From: a bacterium
GTDB taxonomy: Bacteria > Zhuqueibacterota > Zhuqueibacteria > Residuimicrobiales > Residuimicrobiaceae
Assembly: GCA_029565685.1 (NCBI GenBank)
Contig: JAKQNR010000008.1
Span: forward strand, 1 to 64,000
Length of the DNA: 64,000 bases
Direction of reading: 5' to 3'
The position numbers were made by a program, and so were the translations under genes. A model generated the notes under the pieces. It worked only from the letters and a program-made list of their open reading frames with translations. It searched no databases and had not been told where the DNA came from. Shown here one piece after another: positions 35,785-45,413 of the stretch. Every line of letters begins with the position of its first letter. Within the stretch, counting starts at the first letter, position 1.

Positions 35785-37200
35785 TCAGCCGGCTTTTGGC
35801 AGCAGGTCGTCTTTGATCTTCATCATATAGTCAAACGCCGCATCATGCTCGTTGGGAATCTGACCGTTCAAAATGGCCTCTTCGATGGCGCTCTTGATTT
35901 TTCCCACCAGCGGACCCGGCGTCAATCCCAGCGCCTGCATGATCTCCTCTCCGCGGACCGGCGGCTGAAACCGCCGCAGGCGATCGCTCTCCTCCACCTC
36001 CTGCATGCGTTTCGCCACACTGTCGAAATTAGCCAGATGCCGGGCCACCAACTTTTCATTGCCCGAGGTGATGTCGGCGCGGCACAGAGTGATCAGGTCG
36101 TCCATCTCCTCTCCGGCCTGAAAAATAAGTCGGCGCACCGCCGAGTCCGTTACCCCCTCTTCCGCCAGATGAATAGGACGAAGGTGCAGACGAATGAGCT
36201 TCTGGCAATAGTCCACCACCTCTTTGGACAGGCGCAGCCGTTTCCCGATGACCGCCATCATGCGGCCGCCCAGCTCTTCATGACCATGAAAGCTCCAGCC
36301 ACTGCCCTGCTTGAACTCTTTGGTCTGCGGCTTGGCCACATCATGAAAAAGAGCCGCCAAGCGCAACGGCAATTTGTCCGATGTCCGCGCTACGTTATCC
36401 AGCACCTTGAGCGTGTGATCAAAGACATCCTTGTGTCGATAACGGCCGATCTGCTCAACGCCCTTGAGCGCCAGGATCTCCGGCAGAACGATTTCCAAAA
36501 TCCCGGTCTCTTCCATCAAACGAAAGCCCAGCGAGGGCTTGGAGGCGGCCAGAATCTTCCACAGCTCATCGGTGATGCGCTCCTGCGAAATGATTCTCAG
36601 CCGCTCCCTCTGCTGGATCAGTCCCTGTCGGGTTTTCTCCTCCAAACGAAAATGGAGCCTGCAGGCGAACCGAACTGCGCGCAGGATGCGCAGGGGATCG
36701 TCATGAAACGTTCGCTCCGGATCAAGAGGTGTTCGGATCACCCCCTGGTGCAGATCGGCCTGTCCGTTGAATGGATCGTACAGTCGGCCAAATTCCCTGG
36801 CGTTTAATCCCACCGCCATAGCGTTAATGGTAAAATCACGTCGGGCTAGATCCGTCTGCAGATCCGCCCCCTCCACCTCTGGTTTGCGCGAATGACCGCG
36901 ATAACTTTCCTTGCGGCCGCCGACGAACTCGAGCACATAATTGCGATAGGAGAGCATGGCAGTGCCGAACTTGGGATAAACCGTGCAGCGACTGTGGTTC
37001 AAACGCTCGGCCAGCAGACGGGCGAACGCAGGACCGTCGCCGATGACCACGAAATCAATATCCTTGCCGGCTTTGCCCAGCAGCCGGTCGCGTACATATC
37101 CGCCCACTACATAGACCGGCACGCCGACGGCGTCGGCAAAGTCGCCGATAAGAGAAAACAACTTGTTGGCAAAAAATACTTTTTTTCTCATTATTTTCAT
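35785..37200 (-). CDS. CCA tRNA nucleotidyltransferase / poly(A) polymerase family with HD domain
   Basis: 471 residues. The nucleotidyltransferase core is seen: VPVYVVGGYVRDRLLG, DIDFVVIGDG, LARRDFTINAMAVGL, DPLRILRAVRFACRL. An HD domain follows (LRLAALFHDVAKPQTKE, FHGHEELG). It adds or repairs the tRNA 3' CCA end. The start is ATG 37200; ATG 37191 is equally open, and neither has a Shine-Dalgarno. A good minus-strand promoter lies at 37367-37395. Confidence 0.9.
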   Translation of the reverse strand: MKIMRKKVFFANKLFSLIGDFADAVGVPVYVVGGYVRDRLLGKAGKDIDFVVIGDGPAFARLLAERLNHSRCTVYPKFGTAMLSYRNYVLEFVGGRKESYRGHSRKPEVEGADLQTDLARRDFTINAMAVGLNAREFGRLYDPFNGQADLHQGVIRTPLDPERTFHDDPLRILRAVRFACRLHFRLEEKTRQGLIQQRERLRIISQERITDELWKILAASKPSLGFRLMEETGILEIVLPEILALKGVEQIGRYRHKDVFDHTLKVLDNVARTSDKLPLRLAALFHDVAKPQTKEFKQGSGWSFHGHEELGGRMMAVIGKRLRLSKEVVDYCQKLIRLHLRPIHLAEEGVTDSAVRRLIFQAGEEMDDLITLCRADITSGNEKLVARHLANFDSVAKRMQEVEESDRLRRFQPPVRGEEIMQALGLTPGPLVGKIKSAIEEAILNGQIPNEHDAAFDYMMKIKDDLLPKAG

Positions 37201-37366
37201 TGTACATTAAAAAGATCAGGCACCCGGAGTCAGGCAATCCCCCCATCGGTGGTCGCAATGGTCATCGATCACCACCCATGCTTGTCCACTGCAGCCCCTG
37301 GGTTCGGCCGCAGTGTTCACTCCTAGAGCGCCTTTTCGTGAAAAATAAAAAATCCTGTTTCCAGTC

Positions 37367-37395
37367 ATTAAAAATTTACAAAAACCAATCGTCAA
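37367..37395 (-). promoter_or_regulatory. Sigma70-like promoter for the CCA gene
   Basis: Minus strand TTGACG (37395-37390), spacer of 17, TTTAAT (37372-37367). Five of six matches in each box. It predicts a leader of about 160 bases. Confidence 0.72.
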
Positions 37396-37641
37396 TTCAA
37401 AACGGATTTGCGATTACAAATTTGCAATTCATGGCCGAATTTGTTTCATTCCCGCACAAATGTTTCAAGCAGTGACGAAAATTTTACCATGCCTGATTCT
37501 ATCAGCGGGCCGCGCTTGCAGCCGTTCGCACCGCTGCGGGGATTGAATGGTTAATCAACATATTAACAATTGGTTGTTGTTTTTGTCTTTTTGCGGGACT
37601 TTTAACATTATTTAACCGTCCTTGGTCGGTTGCCGCAACCA

Positions 37642-37656
37642 TGGCACTGAATTTGC
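37642..37656 (+). promoter_or_regulatory. Sigma54 (-24/-12) promoter for the large secreted protein
   Basis: TGGCAC-N5-TTGC is present exactly (TGGCAC 37642-37647, TTGC 37653-37656). GG and GC have the required spacing. Start expected about 12 bases downstream, giving a leader near 77 bases before ATG 37745. Sigma54 promoters need an enhancer-binding activator; no clear site or activator gene is visible in the window. Confidence 0.8.
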
Positions 37657-37744
37657 CCAGAATGATTAGTCCGAAAGCTTTTTCGGCTGTTTTGGGAGGC
37701 ATCATTGCATCGACTCGATACCAAGAACCAAAGGGAGGCAAAAC

Positions 37745-40700
37745 ATGAATAGGACCAAAAGCTACTTACTCACTACGGTTCTACTGCTCCTGGTCATGGC
37801 CGTCTCGTCATTTGCGCAACTGGCGACGATTGTCAACCGCGAGACAGCAGATCCGGCCAACAGCGGCTACGCCAAATGGATCAAGATCCAAGTCAAAGGG
37901 TCCACCCTGGGCGGGGACAACTTGAACGATCAGTTCTCCGGCGTATCCTTTCTGGTGGACTTGAATTTTGACGGAAACGACAATGAAACCAATCCGTCCG
38001 ATGCCTTCGGCTGGCAGGATACCTATTCTGTCAGCGGCGACAGCATCGTCACCAGTCCTCCCGGCATAGCCGGCGGCGACCGGGATGCCTATTTTTACAT
38101 CCCCATTCGCAAGGGTCGGTCGCTGAAAGCCGACTCTCTGTGGGAGGACAACGCAGGCTATAACACCGCGATACGACCGCGGGTCATGCTGGTCAACGCC
38201 GGCGCGCTGCGCGTGGGCAGCTTTGAGCTGGCACTGCAAATCGACTCTGGTTTTCGCACCTGCGATGACGGCATCAAGCCGACCATCCGCCACGCCTATT
38301 ATTATGACGACGGCGCCGGCGGCAAAACGGCTTTTGACGGTTATGTGGACCGGATCGATTTGGTGTGGAGCGAGGATATGCGCACCAGCAACACTCTGGC
38401 CACGCCGACCATGTTCTCCGGGCTGGTGAGCACGGAAACGCACATTCAAAGCCTGGTCAGCGTCGGCGATTGGAACGGCACCAAACGCCGTTTTACCGTG
38501 TTTGTGAACTCGTCGGATTACAATACCGGCCTGTCCGGCATCCTCACCTATGTGCCGCCTCCGGGCGAAGCGGACAAGTTCCGCGAAGCCAGCTCTTCGC
38601 AAAAACTCCATTATGCGGAATCCAATTCTCTGTCACTGGAGGACAAAGCCGGACCGGTTATCGTCCGCGCCAAGACCAAACGCGCCATGCGCCGCCAACC
38701 CTTGGCCAGCGCTCTGACCAGCCGGCAGATTGAAGTGACCTTCAGTGAATCGGTCAACATCGAAACCATCGATACCGGCGACACGGATTTTGAAATTTAC
38801 CTGCCGGCCGGGGACGATGGCACCAATCCCATCTCTGCGGTCATCAGCAGCGCCAGCAACAACGTGCTTGATTTTCAGCTGACCAACAATTTCCCCGACG
38901 GCAATGTCACCGGCACCATTCAGTTTATGGCGGACAGTGTGGTGAAGGACTTGCTCAACAACTATAACGGTCTTTCCAACGCCGCCATGCCGCCGGGACG
39001 ACCGTCGCCGTCCCGCGGCGCCCTGGTCACCATTCAGGACGGCATTCTGCCCAATATCCTGGCGTTCAACACCGTGGACGCCCTGCCTTCTGAATTGGGC
39101 ACCGGCGGCCTGAACGGCTGGGGCGTTCTGGATTATCTCGAGGTGGTTTTTGACCACGCCATGGATCCGTCCCGCACCAGCACCGAGGGTTTTTCCGTTT
39201 CCGGCACCGGCATCGCCGGATTGACCGGAAGCGTGACCTATTGGAGCGCTGCGTATGACACCGTTCGCCTGCGCCTTATCGCCACTACGCCTAAAATCGC
39301 CAACACGGGTGTGGTGCCTGTTTTATCCTATTACAACCCCGGCGTTTCCAATGGATTCAGGGATTTCTACAATCAGGGGCTGTGCGAAGACCTGTACGCA
39401 ACCGATACGATCCTTTCCAGCAACAACGGTTATGCCCTGCAGGCGCGCGATAAAGCGGGGCCGGCCCTGATCAAAGCCTTTACCGCAGGCAAGAAACGCA
39501 TTCGCATGGTTTTCAGCGAAAAGGTAAACACCGCCGCCTGGCCGACCTCACCGACCAGCAACTCCCGCTTCAAATGGTTCGTCGATGGCTCTCTGTACAA
39601 CGGCGTCAACGTGTACTATACCGGGCTTTCCGGCAGCAGCCGCGACAGCGTGGTGTACCTCAACCATATGGGAAGCGAATGGACCAAACTGGACAGCGGC
39701 GCCATCAACTTTTTCAATCCCAATGTGGTACGAGACGTGGCCTCGACCGGCAACAACGGCAACACCCAGTGGGATGACGATTACAGTCTGAGCAATTCAC
39801 CGCCGAGCCTGCTGGGCTCCGATGTACCGGTCAAACGAGACGACATCGCGCCGAAATTGCTTCAGCTGGAAACCGTGGACAGGGACTATGACGGCAAGCT
39901 GGATCATCTGCGTCTGGTGTTCGATCCGGAATCACCGGTTTACCCGATCAAGTCCTTTCGGCCGGCCAACTGGACCATCACCGGCTATGACGGCACCAAA
40001 CAAAACCTCGGCGTGGACCTGAGCGTTTACCCGGGCTCACCGGACTATGTAGATACCGTGGAAGTTTATATTCGCTTCAATGAAACCATAGGCTCCGGAC
40101 CCTCTCTCACCCCCTATGGCGGCGACACCGGCGATGTGCTTTTTGCTCAAGTCGCCGCAGGCCTGGGTTTTGCCGACTGGGCGGACAATGTGATGCGAGC
40201 GTTGCCGGATCCGCTGATGCCGGTTCGCGATAAAGCAGGCCCGGCCATCATGGCCGCACGCACCATCAGCACCAACGAGGTGCAGGTTGATTTGAGCGAG
40301 GACATCGATGAAGGAACGCTCGGCAAATGGGATTTCTATCTAAATATGGGCGTGGATTATGAGATCAGCTGGGTGTTCGACAACGTAGCGGAAAGCAGCC
40401 CCGGCCGGGTTTGGCTGCACGCGGTCTCTCAATCCTGGTGGCTGCCGAATCAGGAGGGTCTGCTCCGTTTTTATCCGGAACAGGACGGCGAGGTCTATGA
40501 CCTGGTGGGCAACGTCAACCAGCAGACCGCCTCTTTCACCGTACGTTCGCACTCGGCCAGCCAGTTCGATATCTCGCTGGTCCCGGACGGAGAGATCTAT
40601 CGCGGCGTTCCGTTCACCATCGAGGTGATCGCGCGCGATCGCTACGGCAATGTGGATGAAAATTTTCCGGAGCAGTTCACCCTTTCCAGCAATCTGTCGC

Positions 40701-42214
40701 AGGATCACATCGATCTGCCCGACGGGCTGCAGAGATTGCACAACGGCATCGGCTATTTCACCATCACCAGCTATGAAACCACCACCAATCTGCTGCTCAC
40801 CCTGACGGTGCAACACGACAGCTACGACCGGTTCTACAGCACCTCGGATCCGTTCACGGTCATCGATCCGACCATCGATGCGCCGAACCGGCTGACCGTC
40901 AGCGATGTACCGGGCGATCAGGGCGGCTTTGTCAACCTGACTTGGGATTTTTCCGCCAATCACCCGGGATTCGGCGTGCAGCCCGCCGTCAGCTTTTATG
41001 AGATCTTTTTCGAACAGGGCGGAAAAATTTATACTTATACAGAGACCATCACTGCCACGGATACCACCGGCACGGCCCGGGATTCGATGCGCGTCAAGCT
41101 GTTCTTCGGCAACCAGGATTCCGCCCGCTTCTGGGTGCGTGCGGTTTGGGATCCCAACAAAACGATCTCCGCTCTGTCGGCCGCGGCGAGCGACGGCTGG
41201 CTGACCCTGGAAGACCTTCATCCGGTCCTGCTGCGCGACCGCGGCCGGCCGGTGATCTCCGGCAAACGCACAGCGGACGCCGCCATCACCGCAGTGCAGA
41301 GCGAAAAGCTCATGTCCGGTACGGTCATGGGCAGCGGCCGGGCGATCGACAACATTCCGCCGAAAAAACCCGCTGCCATTGCAGCGGACAAAGCCGGCGT
41401 TACGGTACAACTGCACTGGCGCAAAGTGACCGACGGCATCAACAACACCCCCGAGCTTTTCGGCGTGCGCTATCAGGTGTTCAGCCATGGAGCCAAAGCT
41501 CATTTTGATCCTGAAAGCGAAGGGGAGCTGGTCATCACCACAGCAGACACCACGTTCAGCTTTAACGGCCCGGAATTGCGCAAGTACTTTTGCGTGCGCG
41601 CCATCGACAGCGACAATGAATCCGAAATCACCAACCGCGTCGGCAAGTATGGATTCACCATCAACCGGCCGACGGTTCCGACCCAGACTGCTTACACGTA
41701 TCTTTCCCTGCCGCTGATCAACGGCATGCTGACCAAAGCCAGCCAGGTGGCCGCTTCGGTCGGCAGCGTGGTGGCGGTGGTCAAACTGGATTCAACCACC
41801 AACCGGTTCAGCAAGGTCTTCATCCCCGGCATCAGCCGCGCCAAGGACGATTTCACCCTCAGCGTCGGTTCACCGGTGCTCGTTGCGGTCAACCATTTGG
41901 CGGCTGAAGACTGGTTCATGACCGGCGCCGTGCCTGATCCCGCTTCCATTCAGTTCCCCATAAACCGGAGCGCTGCGGGCAAATACACGGAAATCACTCT
42001 GCCTCTGGACAAGCTCGCGATTCAGAACGCCTCCGGTCTGGCGGCGGCCATCGGCGGCGTACGCGCGGTGCTCAAGCTCGATCCGGCGAAGAATCGCTTC
42101 AGCCAGGTCTACATTCCCGGCATCTCGCGTCAAACGGAAAATTTCTCCATCGCCCCTGGTGAACCCGTGCTGATCAACGCCAGCACCAGCGCACCAGCCA
42201 CATGGCCGCAATAA
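37745..42214 (+). CDS. Giant secreted protein with repeated Ig-like/SbsA-like domains
   Basis: 1489 residues, GGGAGG six bases before ATG 37745. Signal peptide LLLLVMAVSSFAQ. Repeated domains start with DKAGP at about residues 300, 569 and 829 and contain F-S-E-x-V-like strands (IEVTFSESVN, IRMVFSEKVN, VQVDLSEDID). Related units begin IQDGILPNI and RDDIAPKLL. A fibronectin-like region (about 1040-1310) follows. The end holds two similar repeats with NRFSKVFIPGISR and NRFSQVYIPGISR. It lacks the NPFNP sorting module that the next gene has. Likely an adhesin or envelope scaffold; the function is unknown. Confidence 0.8.
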   Translation: MNRTKSYLLTTVLLLLVMAVSSFAQLATIVNRETADPANSGYAKWIKIQVKGSTLGGDNLNDQFSGVSFLVDLNFDGNDNETNPSDAFGWQDTYSVSGDSIVTSPPGIAGGDRDAYFYIPIRKGRSLKADSLWEDNAGYNTAIRPRVMLVNAGALRVGSFELALQIDSGFRTCDDGIKPTIRHAYYYDDGAGGKTAFDGYVDRIDLVWSEDMRTSNTLATPTMFSGLVSTETHIQSLVSVGDWNGTKRRFTVFVNSSDYNTGLSGILTYVPPPGEADKFREASSSQKLHYAESNSLSLEDKAGPVIVRAKTKRAMRRQPLASALTSRQIEVTFSESVNIETIDTGDTDFEIYLPAGDDGTNPISAVISSASNNVLDFQLTNNFPDGNVTGTIQFMADSVVKDLLNNYNGLSNAAMPPGRPSPSRGALVTIQDGILPNILAFNTVDALPSELGTGGLNGWGVLDYLEVVFDHAMDPSRTSTEGFSVSGTGIAGLTGSVTYWSAAYDTVRLRLIATTPKIANTGVVPVLSYYNPGVSNGFRDFYNQGLCEDLYATDTILSSNNGYALQARDKAGPALIKAFTAGKKRIRMVFSEKVNTAAWPTSPTSNSRFKWFVDGSLYNGVNVYYTGLSGSSRDSVVYLNHMGSEWTKLDSGAINFFNPNVVRDVASTGNNGNTQWDDDYSLSNSPPSLLGSDVPVKRDDIAPKLLQLETVDRDYDGKLDHLRLVFDPESPVYPIKSFRPANWTITGYDGTKQNLGVDLSVYPGSPDYVDTVEVYIRFNETIGSGPSLTPYGGDTGDVLFAQVAAGLGFADWADNVMRALPDPLMPVRDKAGPAIMAARTISTNEVQVDLSEDIDEGTLGKWDFYLNMGVDYEISWVFDNVAESSPGRVWLHAVSQSWWLPNQEGLLRFYPEQDGEVYDLVGNVNQQTASFTVRSHSASQFDISLVPDGEIYRGVPFTIEVIARDRYGNVDENFPEQFTLSSNLSQDHIDLPDGLQRLHNGIGYFTITSYETTTNLLLTLTVQHDSYDRFYSTSDPFTVIDPTIDAPNRLTVSDVPGDQGGFVNLTWDFSANHPGFGVQPAVSFYEIFFEQGGKIYTYTETITATDTTGTARDSMRVKLFFGNQDSARFWVRAVWDPNKTISALSAAASDGWLTLEDLHPVLLRDRGRPVISGKRTADAAITAVQSEKLMSGTVMGSGRAIDNIPPKKPAAIAADKAGVTVQLHWRKVTDGINNTPELFGVRYQVFSHGAKAHFDPESEGELVITTADTTFSFNGPELRKYFCVRAIDSDNESEITNRVGKYGFTINRPTVPTQTAYTYLSLPLINGMLTKASQVAASVGSVVAVVKLDSTTNRFSKVFIPGISRAKDDFTLSVGSPVLVAVNHLAAEDWFMTGAVPDPASIQFPINRSAAGKYTEITLPLDKLAIQNASGLAAAIGGVRAVLKLDPAKNRFSQVYIPGISRQTENFSIAPGEPVLINASTSAPATWPQ

Positions 42215-42226
42215 GCGAGTCAAACT

Positions 42227-42251
42227 GGGGGGCGGCCTTCGCCTCCCCTTT
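42227..42251 (+). terminator. GC-rich hairpin, possible partial terminator
   Basis: GGGG-GGCG / CGCC-CCCC with one bulged T, then TTT. It lies between the giant protein and the companion gene and may reduce readthrough; a true terminator would need a longer T run. Confidence 0.45.
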
Positions 42252-42277
42252 ACCCAGAACTGTTTGGAGGTTATACC

Positions 42278-43243
42278 ATGAAATACAGAACGCTTATAGC
42301 AACGGTCATGCTGAGCTTTATACTGGGCACGGCCGGAATTGGGTTCGCCCAATTGGACAACATCATCTATGGCACGGTGCAAAATCCCGATGCCTCGATT
42401 CCTTTGGAAAAAGAGATCGTCTATCGCGCCTATCTCACCAGCGATATCGCCGATACGACAGCGGCGGATTCCTGCTCTGATACCGGCGGCTGGCAGATTA
42501 ACCTGATGGATTTCGCCGCGATTCTGCCTTCCTGGCAGGCCGGCGATACCCTAGTGGTGCTGTTCACCAACATCGGTACCGGCACCTTTGCCGGCGCCCG
42601 GAGCTCCAGCCGCTATGTAACCAAGAGTGAAGCGGAAACCGGCGGACTGCAGAACGTGGGCAATACCGCCCTGCCGGTGGAGATGGTCTCCTTTGCCGCC
42701 GCCTGTCGCGATCGCGGCTGGGGCTATGAAGTGGCCTTGGACTGGAAGACGGTCAGCGAGACCAACAACTTTGGTTTTGAAGTGCTGCGCAGCCAAAACG
42801 GCCAGACCTTTGAAAAAATCGCCTTTCTCTCCGGCGCCGGCTCCACCACGGCCGCGCAATCCTACAGCTATGTGGACAAAGACGTGGTCAGCGGCAAATA
42901 TTATTATCGCCTGAAACAGATCGACACCGACGGCCAGGTGATGCTCTCCGATATCAAGGAGATCAACTTGGCTGTTCCGGATCGTTATGAACTGGGCCAG
43001 AATTTCCCCAATCCCTTCAATCCCACTACGGAGATCATGTTCAAGGTGAAGGAAGAGGGACGCGTTCAGCTGGTGGTCTTTGATCTGCTCGGCCGAGAAG
43101 TGGCCACGCTGGTGGACGGCAAGCTCGCCGCCGGCATTCACAAGATCAATTTCGACGGCCGCTCCCTGCCTTCGGGCATGTATCTGTATGTAATGAAAGC
43201 GGGCTCCTATCATCAGGTCAAGAAAATGGCGCTGATCAAGTAG
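42278..43243 (+). CDS. Secreted protein with FCB-type C-terminal sorting module
   Basis: 321 residues, GGAGG before ATG 42278. Signal peptide MLSFILGTAGIGFAQ. Middle part has LPVEMVSFAAACRDRGWGYEVALDWKTVSETNNFGFEVLRSQNG, a pattern common in FCB surface proteins. The last 80 residues: ELGQNFPNPFNPTTEIMFKV, LVVFDLLGREVATL, SGMYLYVMKAG. This is the FlgD/T9SS-like module that may direct export. It follows the giant protein by 63 bases and is likely its partner. Confidence 0.85.
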   Translation: MKYRTLIATVMLSFILGTAGIGFAQLDNIIYGTVQNPDASIPLEKEIVYRAYLTSDIADTTAADSCSDTGGWQINLMDFAAILPSWQAGDTLVVLFTNIGTGTFAGARSSSRYVTKSEAETGGLQNVGNTALPVEMVSFAAACRDRGWGYEVALDWKTVSETNNFGFEVLRSQNGQTFEKIAFLSGAGSTTAAQSYSYVDKDVVSGKYYYRLKQIDTDGQVMLSDIKEINLAVPDRYELGQNFPNPFNPTTEIMFKVKEEGRVQLVVFDLLGREVATLVDGKLAAGIHKINFDGRSLPSGMYLYVMKAGSYHQVKKMALIK

Positions 43244-43343
43244 CCCCGGCCTTGATCCAGACCGGCGTCCGGGGTTCACCGTCGGTTGCCGAGGTCGAGA
43301 TGCAGCAACCATCCGTTCGTTCCTCCCAAACGGATACCTCCCA

Positions 43344-43373
43344 AAGGCCTGCGGTTTTTCCGCAGGCCTTTTT
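43344..43373 (+). terminator. Rho-independent terminator
   Basis: An 11-bp perfect stem AAGGCCTGCGG / CCGCAGGCCTT (43344-43354 with 43360-43370), loop TTTTT, followed by TTT. It ends the two-gene secreted-protein unit. Confidence 0.9.
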
Positions 43374-43479
43374 CATACAAAAGCGCCGCCCCTTCCGGAA
43401 AAACCCTTGATTCTTTGAGGAATTTATCTTAATTTGACATGTTTTAGCTCTTTAGCTCATCCTAACAAGAGGAATCCGT

Positions 43480-45282
43480 ATGGGAATGATGAATAAACTG
43501 CGCGAAGGCACCAAGACCATCCTGATGATTCTGGTCTTTGCCTTCATTGCCACCATTGTCGTGGACTGGGGTATGGGGGGGCTGAAACGGGACACCCCCC
43601 AGGGCGTCATCGCCTCGGTAAACGGCAATGAAATTCACTATGAAGAGTTCACCCAACGCTACCAAAACGAACTCGCTCAGCATCGCGAACAATCGGGCAG
43701 CGATCCGGAGGGCTATCAGCTGCAGCAGATCGAAAACCAGGTGTTCGAATCCCTGGTGCAACAGCGCCTGCTCAGCGCCGTGGTCAAAAAGGTCCATCTC
43801 GACGCTTCCGACGATGAGATCCTCGAAGAGATCTACAACAATCCGCCTCAGGAGCTGCGCCAGAACCGAGTGTTCCAGGACAGCACCGGCGCCTTTGACA
43901 TGAAGAGTTATCAGGCCGCGCTGGACAATCCCGGCGCCGGCCAGTTCTGGACCGCGGTGGAAGACTATCTGCGCTCCTCCCTGCCCATGCGCAAACTGGA
44001 CAACCTCATCCGCGCCTCGGCGGTGGTGACCGAAGATGACGCCCGGCAGGAATACATGAAGCGCAACCTCAAAGCCAAAGCAGAGTATGTGCTCTTTTCA
44101 GCGGATCAGTACGCCGCCGGTGCGGCCGCCCCCTCTGAAAACGAAATCAAAAAATATTATGATGAAAACAAAAAAGATTATAAACAGGCGGAACAGCGGA
44201 TCATCGATTATGTGCTGCTAGAGTTCAAAGCCACCAAAGCGGACAGCGAGGCGATCCTCAGCCAGGCCGCCGATATTATGACGGAGGCCAAATCCGGATC
44301 CGACTTTGCCAACCTGGCGCAAATCTACTCCCAGGACGCCGGATCGGCCAAAAACGGCGGCGATCTCGGCTGGTTCGGCAAAGGCCAGATGGTCAAGCCC
44401 TTTGAAGAAGCGGCCTTCGCAGCCGCCAAGGGCGAAATCGTCGGCCCGGTCAAGTCCCAGTTCGGCGTGCACATCATCAAAGTCGAAGATAAAAGAATCG
44501 AAAACAAGGAACCGCAGGTCCTGGCCAAACATATCCTGCTCAAATATGAGATCAGCCCCAAGACGCGGGAAAACCTGCGCGAGGAAGCGGCCTATCTTGC
44601 CGAGGCGGCCAAGGAATCCAACCTCGCCGCCATCGCCAAAGCGGAAAACCTGGTGTGCAAAAAAAGCCAGCCGTTTTTCTCCGGAGCCTTTATCCCAGAA
44701 GTGGGCATGGAATCCCGGGTGAACAATTTCGTCTTCCGCAGCAAAAAAGGCACGGTCAGCGATGTGTTCCAGATCGAACGCGGCTACCTGGTGCTGCAGG
44801 TTCTGGACATCCTTCCTGAACACGTGAAAAGCCTGGCGGAAGTGAAAGAACAGATCGTCAACAAACTCAAACACGAAAAAGCCATGGCTGCGGCCAAAGA
44901 AAAATGCCAGGCGGCCTACAGCCGAGCGGCATCCGCAGCTTCGCTGGCCGCCGTGGCCGCGGAAAACGGACTGACCGTACAGATCACCGATTCTTTCCCC
45001 ATGACCGGCTATGTGCCCAATGTCGGCAGAGAACCTGCGTTCGTGGGCGCCGCCTTTGCCCTGAATCCCGGCCAGGTGTCCAAGCCGGTGGAAGGCAGCC
45101 GAGGCTACTTTCTCCTCCGCCTGCTGGAGAAAAGCAGCTTTAACGAACAAGAGTTCGCTTCGCAAAAGGAAAATCTCAAAACCCAGATCCTCAACCGGCG
45201 GCAGCAGAGCATGTTCGGTCAGTGGTATGCGGCCTTGAAAGAGAAATCCAAAATCAAAGATTTTCGCAAAGATTATCTATAA
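43480..45282 (+). CDS. PpiD/SurA-like membrane-anchored peptidyl-prolyl isomerase
   Basis: 600 residues, GAGG before ATG 43480. N-terminal membrane helix (TILMILVFAFIATIVVDWGMG) anchors it, as in PpiD. A SurA-N-like helical region (VNGNEIHYEEFTQRYQNEL) leads to a rotamase domain near residues 235-350 (DFANLAQIYSQDAGSAKNGGDLGWFGKGQMVKPFEEAAFAAAKGEIVGPVKSQFGVHIIKVED). A second, degenerate parvulin-like segment lies near residues 470-565. It helps folding of exported proteins. A terminator follows. Confidence 0.88.
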   Translation: MGMMNKLREGTKTILMILVFAFIATIVVDWGMGGLKRDTPQGVIASVNGNEIHYEEFTQRYQNELAQHREQSGSDPEGYQLQQIENQVFESLVQQRLLSAVVKKVHLDASDDEILEEIYNNPPQELRQNRVFQDSTGAFDMKSYQAALDNPGAGQFWTAVEDYLRSSLPMRKLDNLIRASAVVTEDDARQEYMKRNLKAKAEYVLFSADQYAAGAAAPSENEIKKYYDENKKDYKQAEQRIIDYVLLEFKATKADSEAILSQAADIMTEAKSGSDFANLAQIYSQDAGSAKNGGDLGWFGKGQMVKPFEEAAFAAAKGEIVGPVKSQFGVHIIKVEDKRIENKEPQVLAKHILLKYEISPKTRENLREEAAYLAEAAKESNLAAIAKAENLVCKKSQPFFSGAFIPEVGMESRVNNFVFRSKKGTVSDVFQIERGYLVLQVLDILPEHVKSLAEVKEQIVNKLKHEKAMAAAKEKCQAAYSRAASAASLAAVAAENGLTVQITDSFPMTGYVPNVGREPAFVGAAFALNPGQVSKPVEGSRGYFLLRLLEKSSFNEQEFASQKENLKTQILNRRQQSMFGQWYAALKEKSKIKDFRKDYL

Positions 45283-45301
45283 CCGCTCGGTTTGATGCAC
45301 C

Positions 45302-45334
45302 AGGCGATCCGTTCGACGGGTCGCCTTTTTTTTT
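45302..45334 (+). terminator. Rho-independent terminator of the foldase gene
   Basis: Stem AGGCGATCC / GGGTCGCCT with one wobble, seven-base loop, then nine T. It separates the foldase gene from the SUF operon. Confidence 0.92.
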
Positions 45335-45376
45335 GCCCCGAATGAAGGGCGGAATAGACCGAAGAAAAAGACTGTT

Positions 45377-45403
45377 TAGAATATAAATAGGACTAAAATA
45401 GTC
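45377..45403 (+). promoter_or_regulatory. Promoter and IscR-type operator of the SUF operon
   Basis: GACTAAAATAGTC (45391-45403) matches the core of the type 1 IscR operator (GACTRWWWYAGTC) exactly and lies 10 bases before the regulator ATG. A -10-like TATAAA (45382-45387) or TAGAAT (45377-45382) precedes it. The operator overlaps the expected start point, so binding should repress: negative autoregulation tied to Fe-S status is predicted. Confidence 0.78.
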
Positions 45404-45413
45404 TTGATTTAGG

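Larger units (their letters stand above)
37201..37744. other. Divergent intergenic region with two promoters
   Basis: 544 bp between the CCA gene (minus) and the large secreted protein (plus). It holds a sigma70-like promoter toward the minus side and a sigma54 promoter toward the plus side, listed separately. A minus-strand open frame (37502-37741) has no family likeness. No RNA gene is recognised. Confidence 0.7.

Noticed and set aside
37502..37741. Minus-strand frame of 79 codons upstream of the giant protein
   Set aside because: It covers the sigma54 promoter and leader and has no family likeness.
40340..41503. Long minus-strand frame opposite the giant secreted protein
   Set aside because: Shadow frame; composition lacks any domain and the plus strand has signal peptide and repeats.
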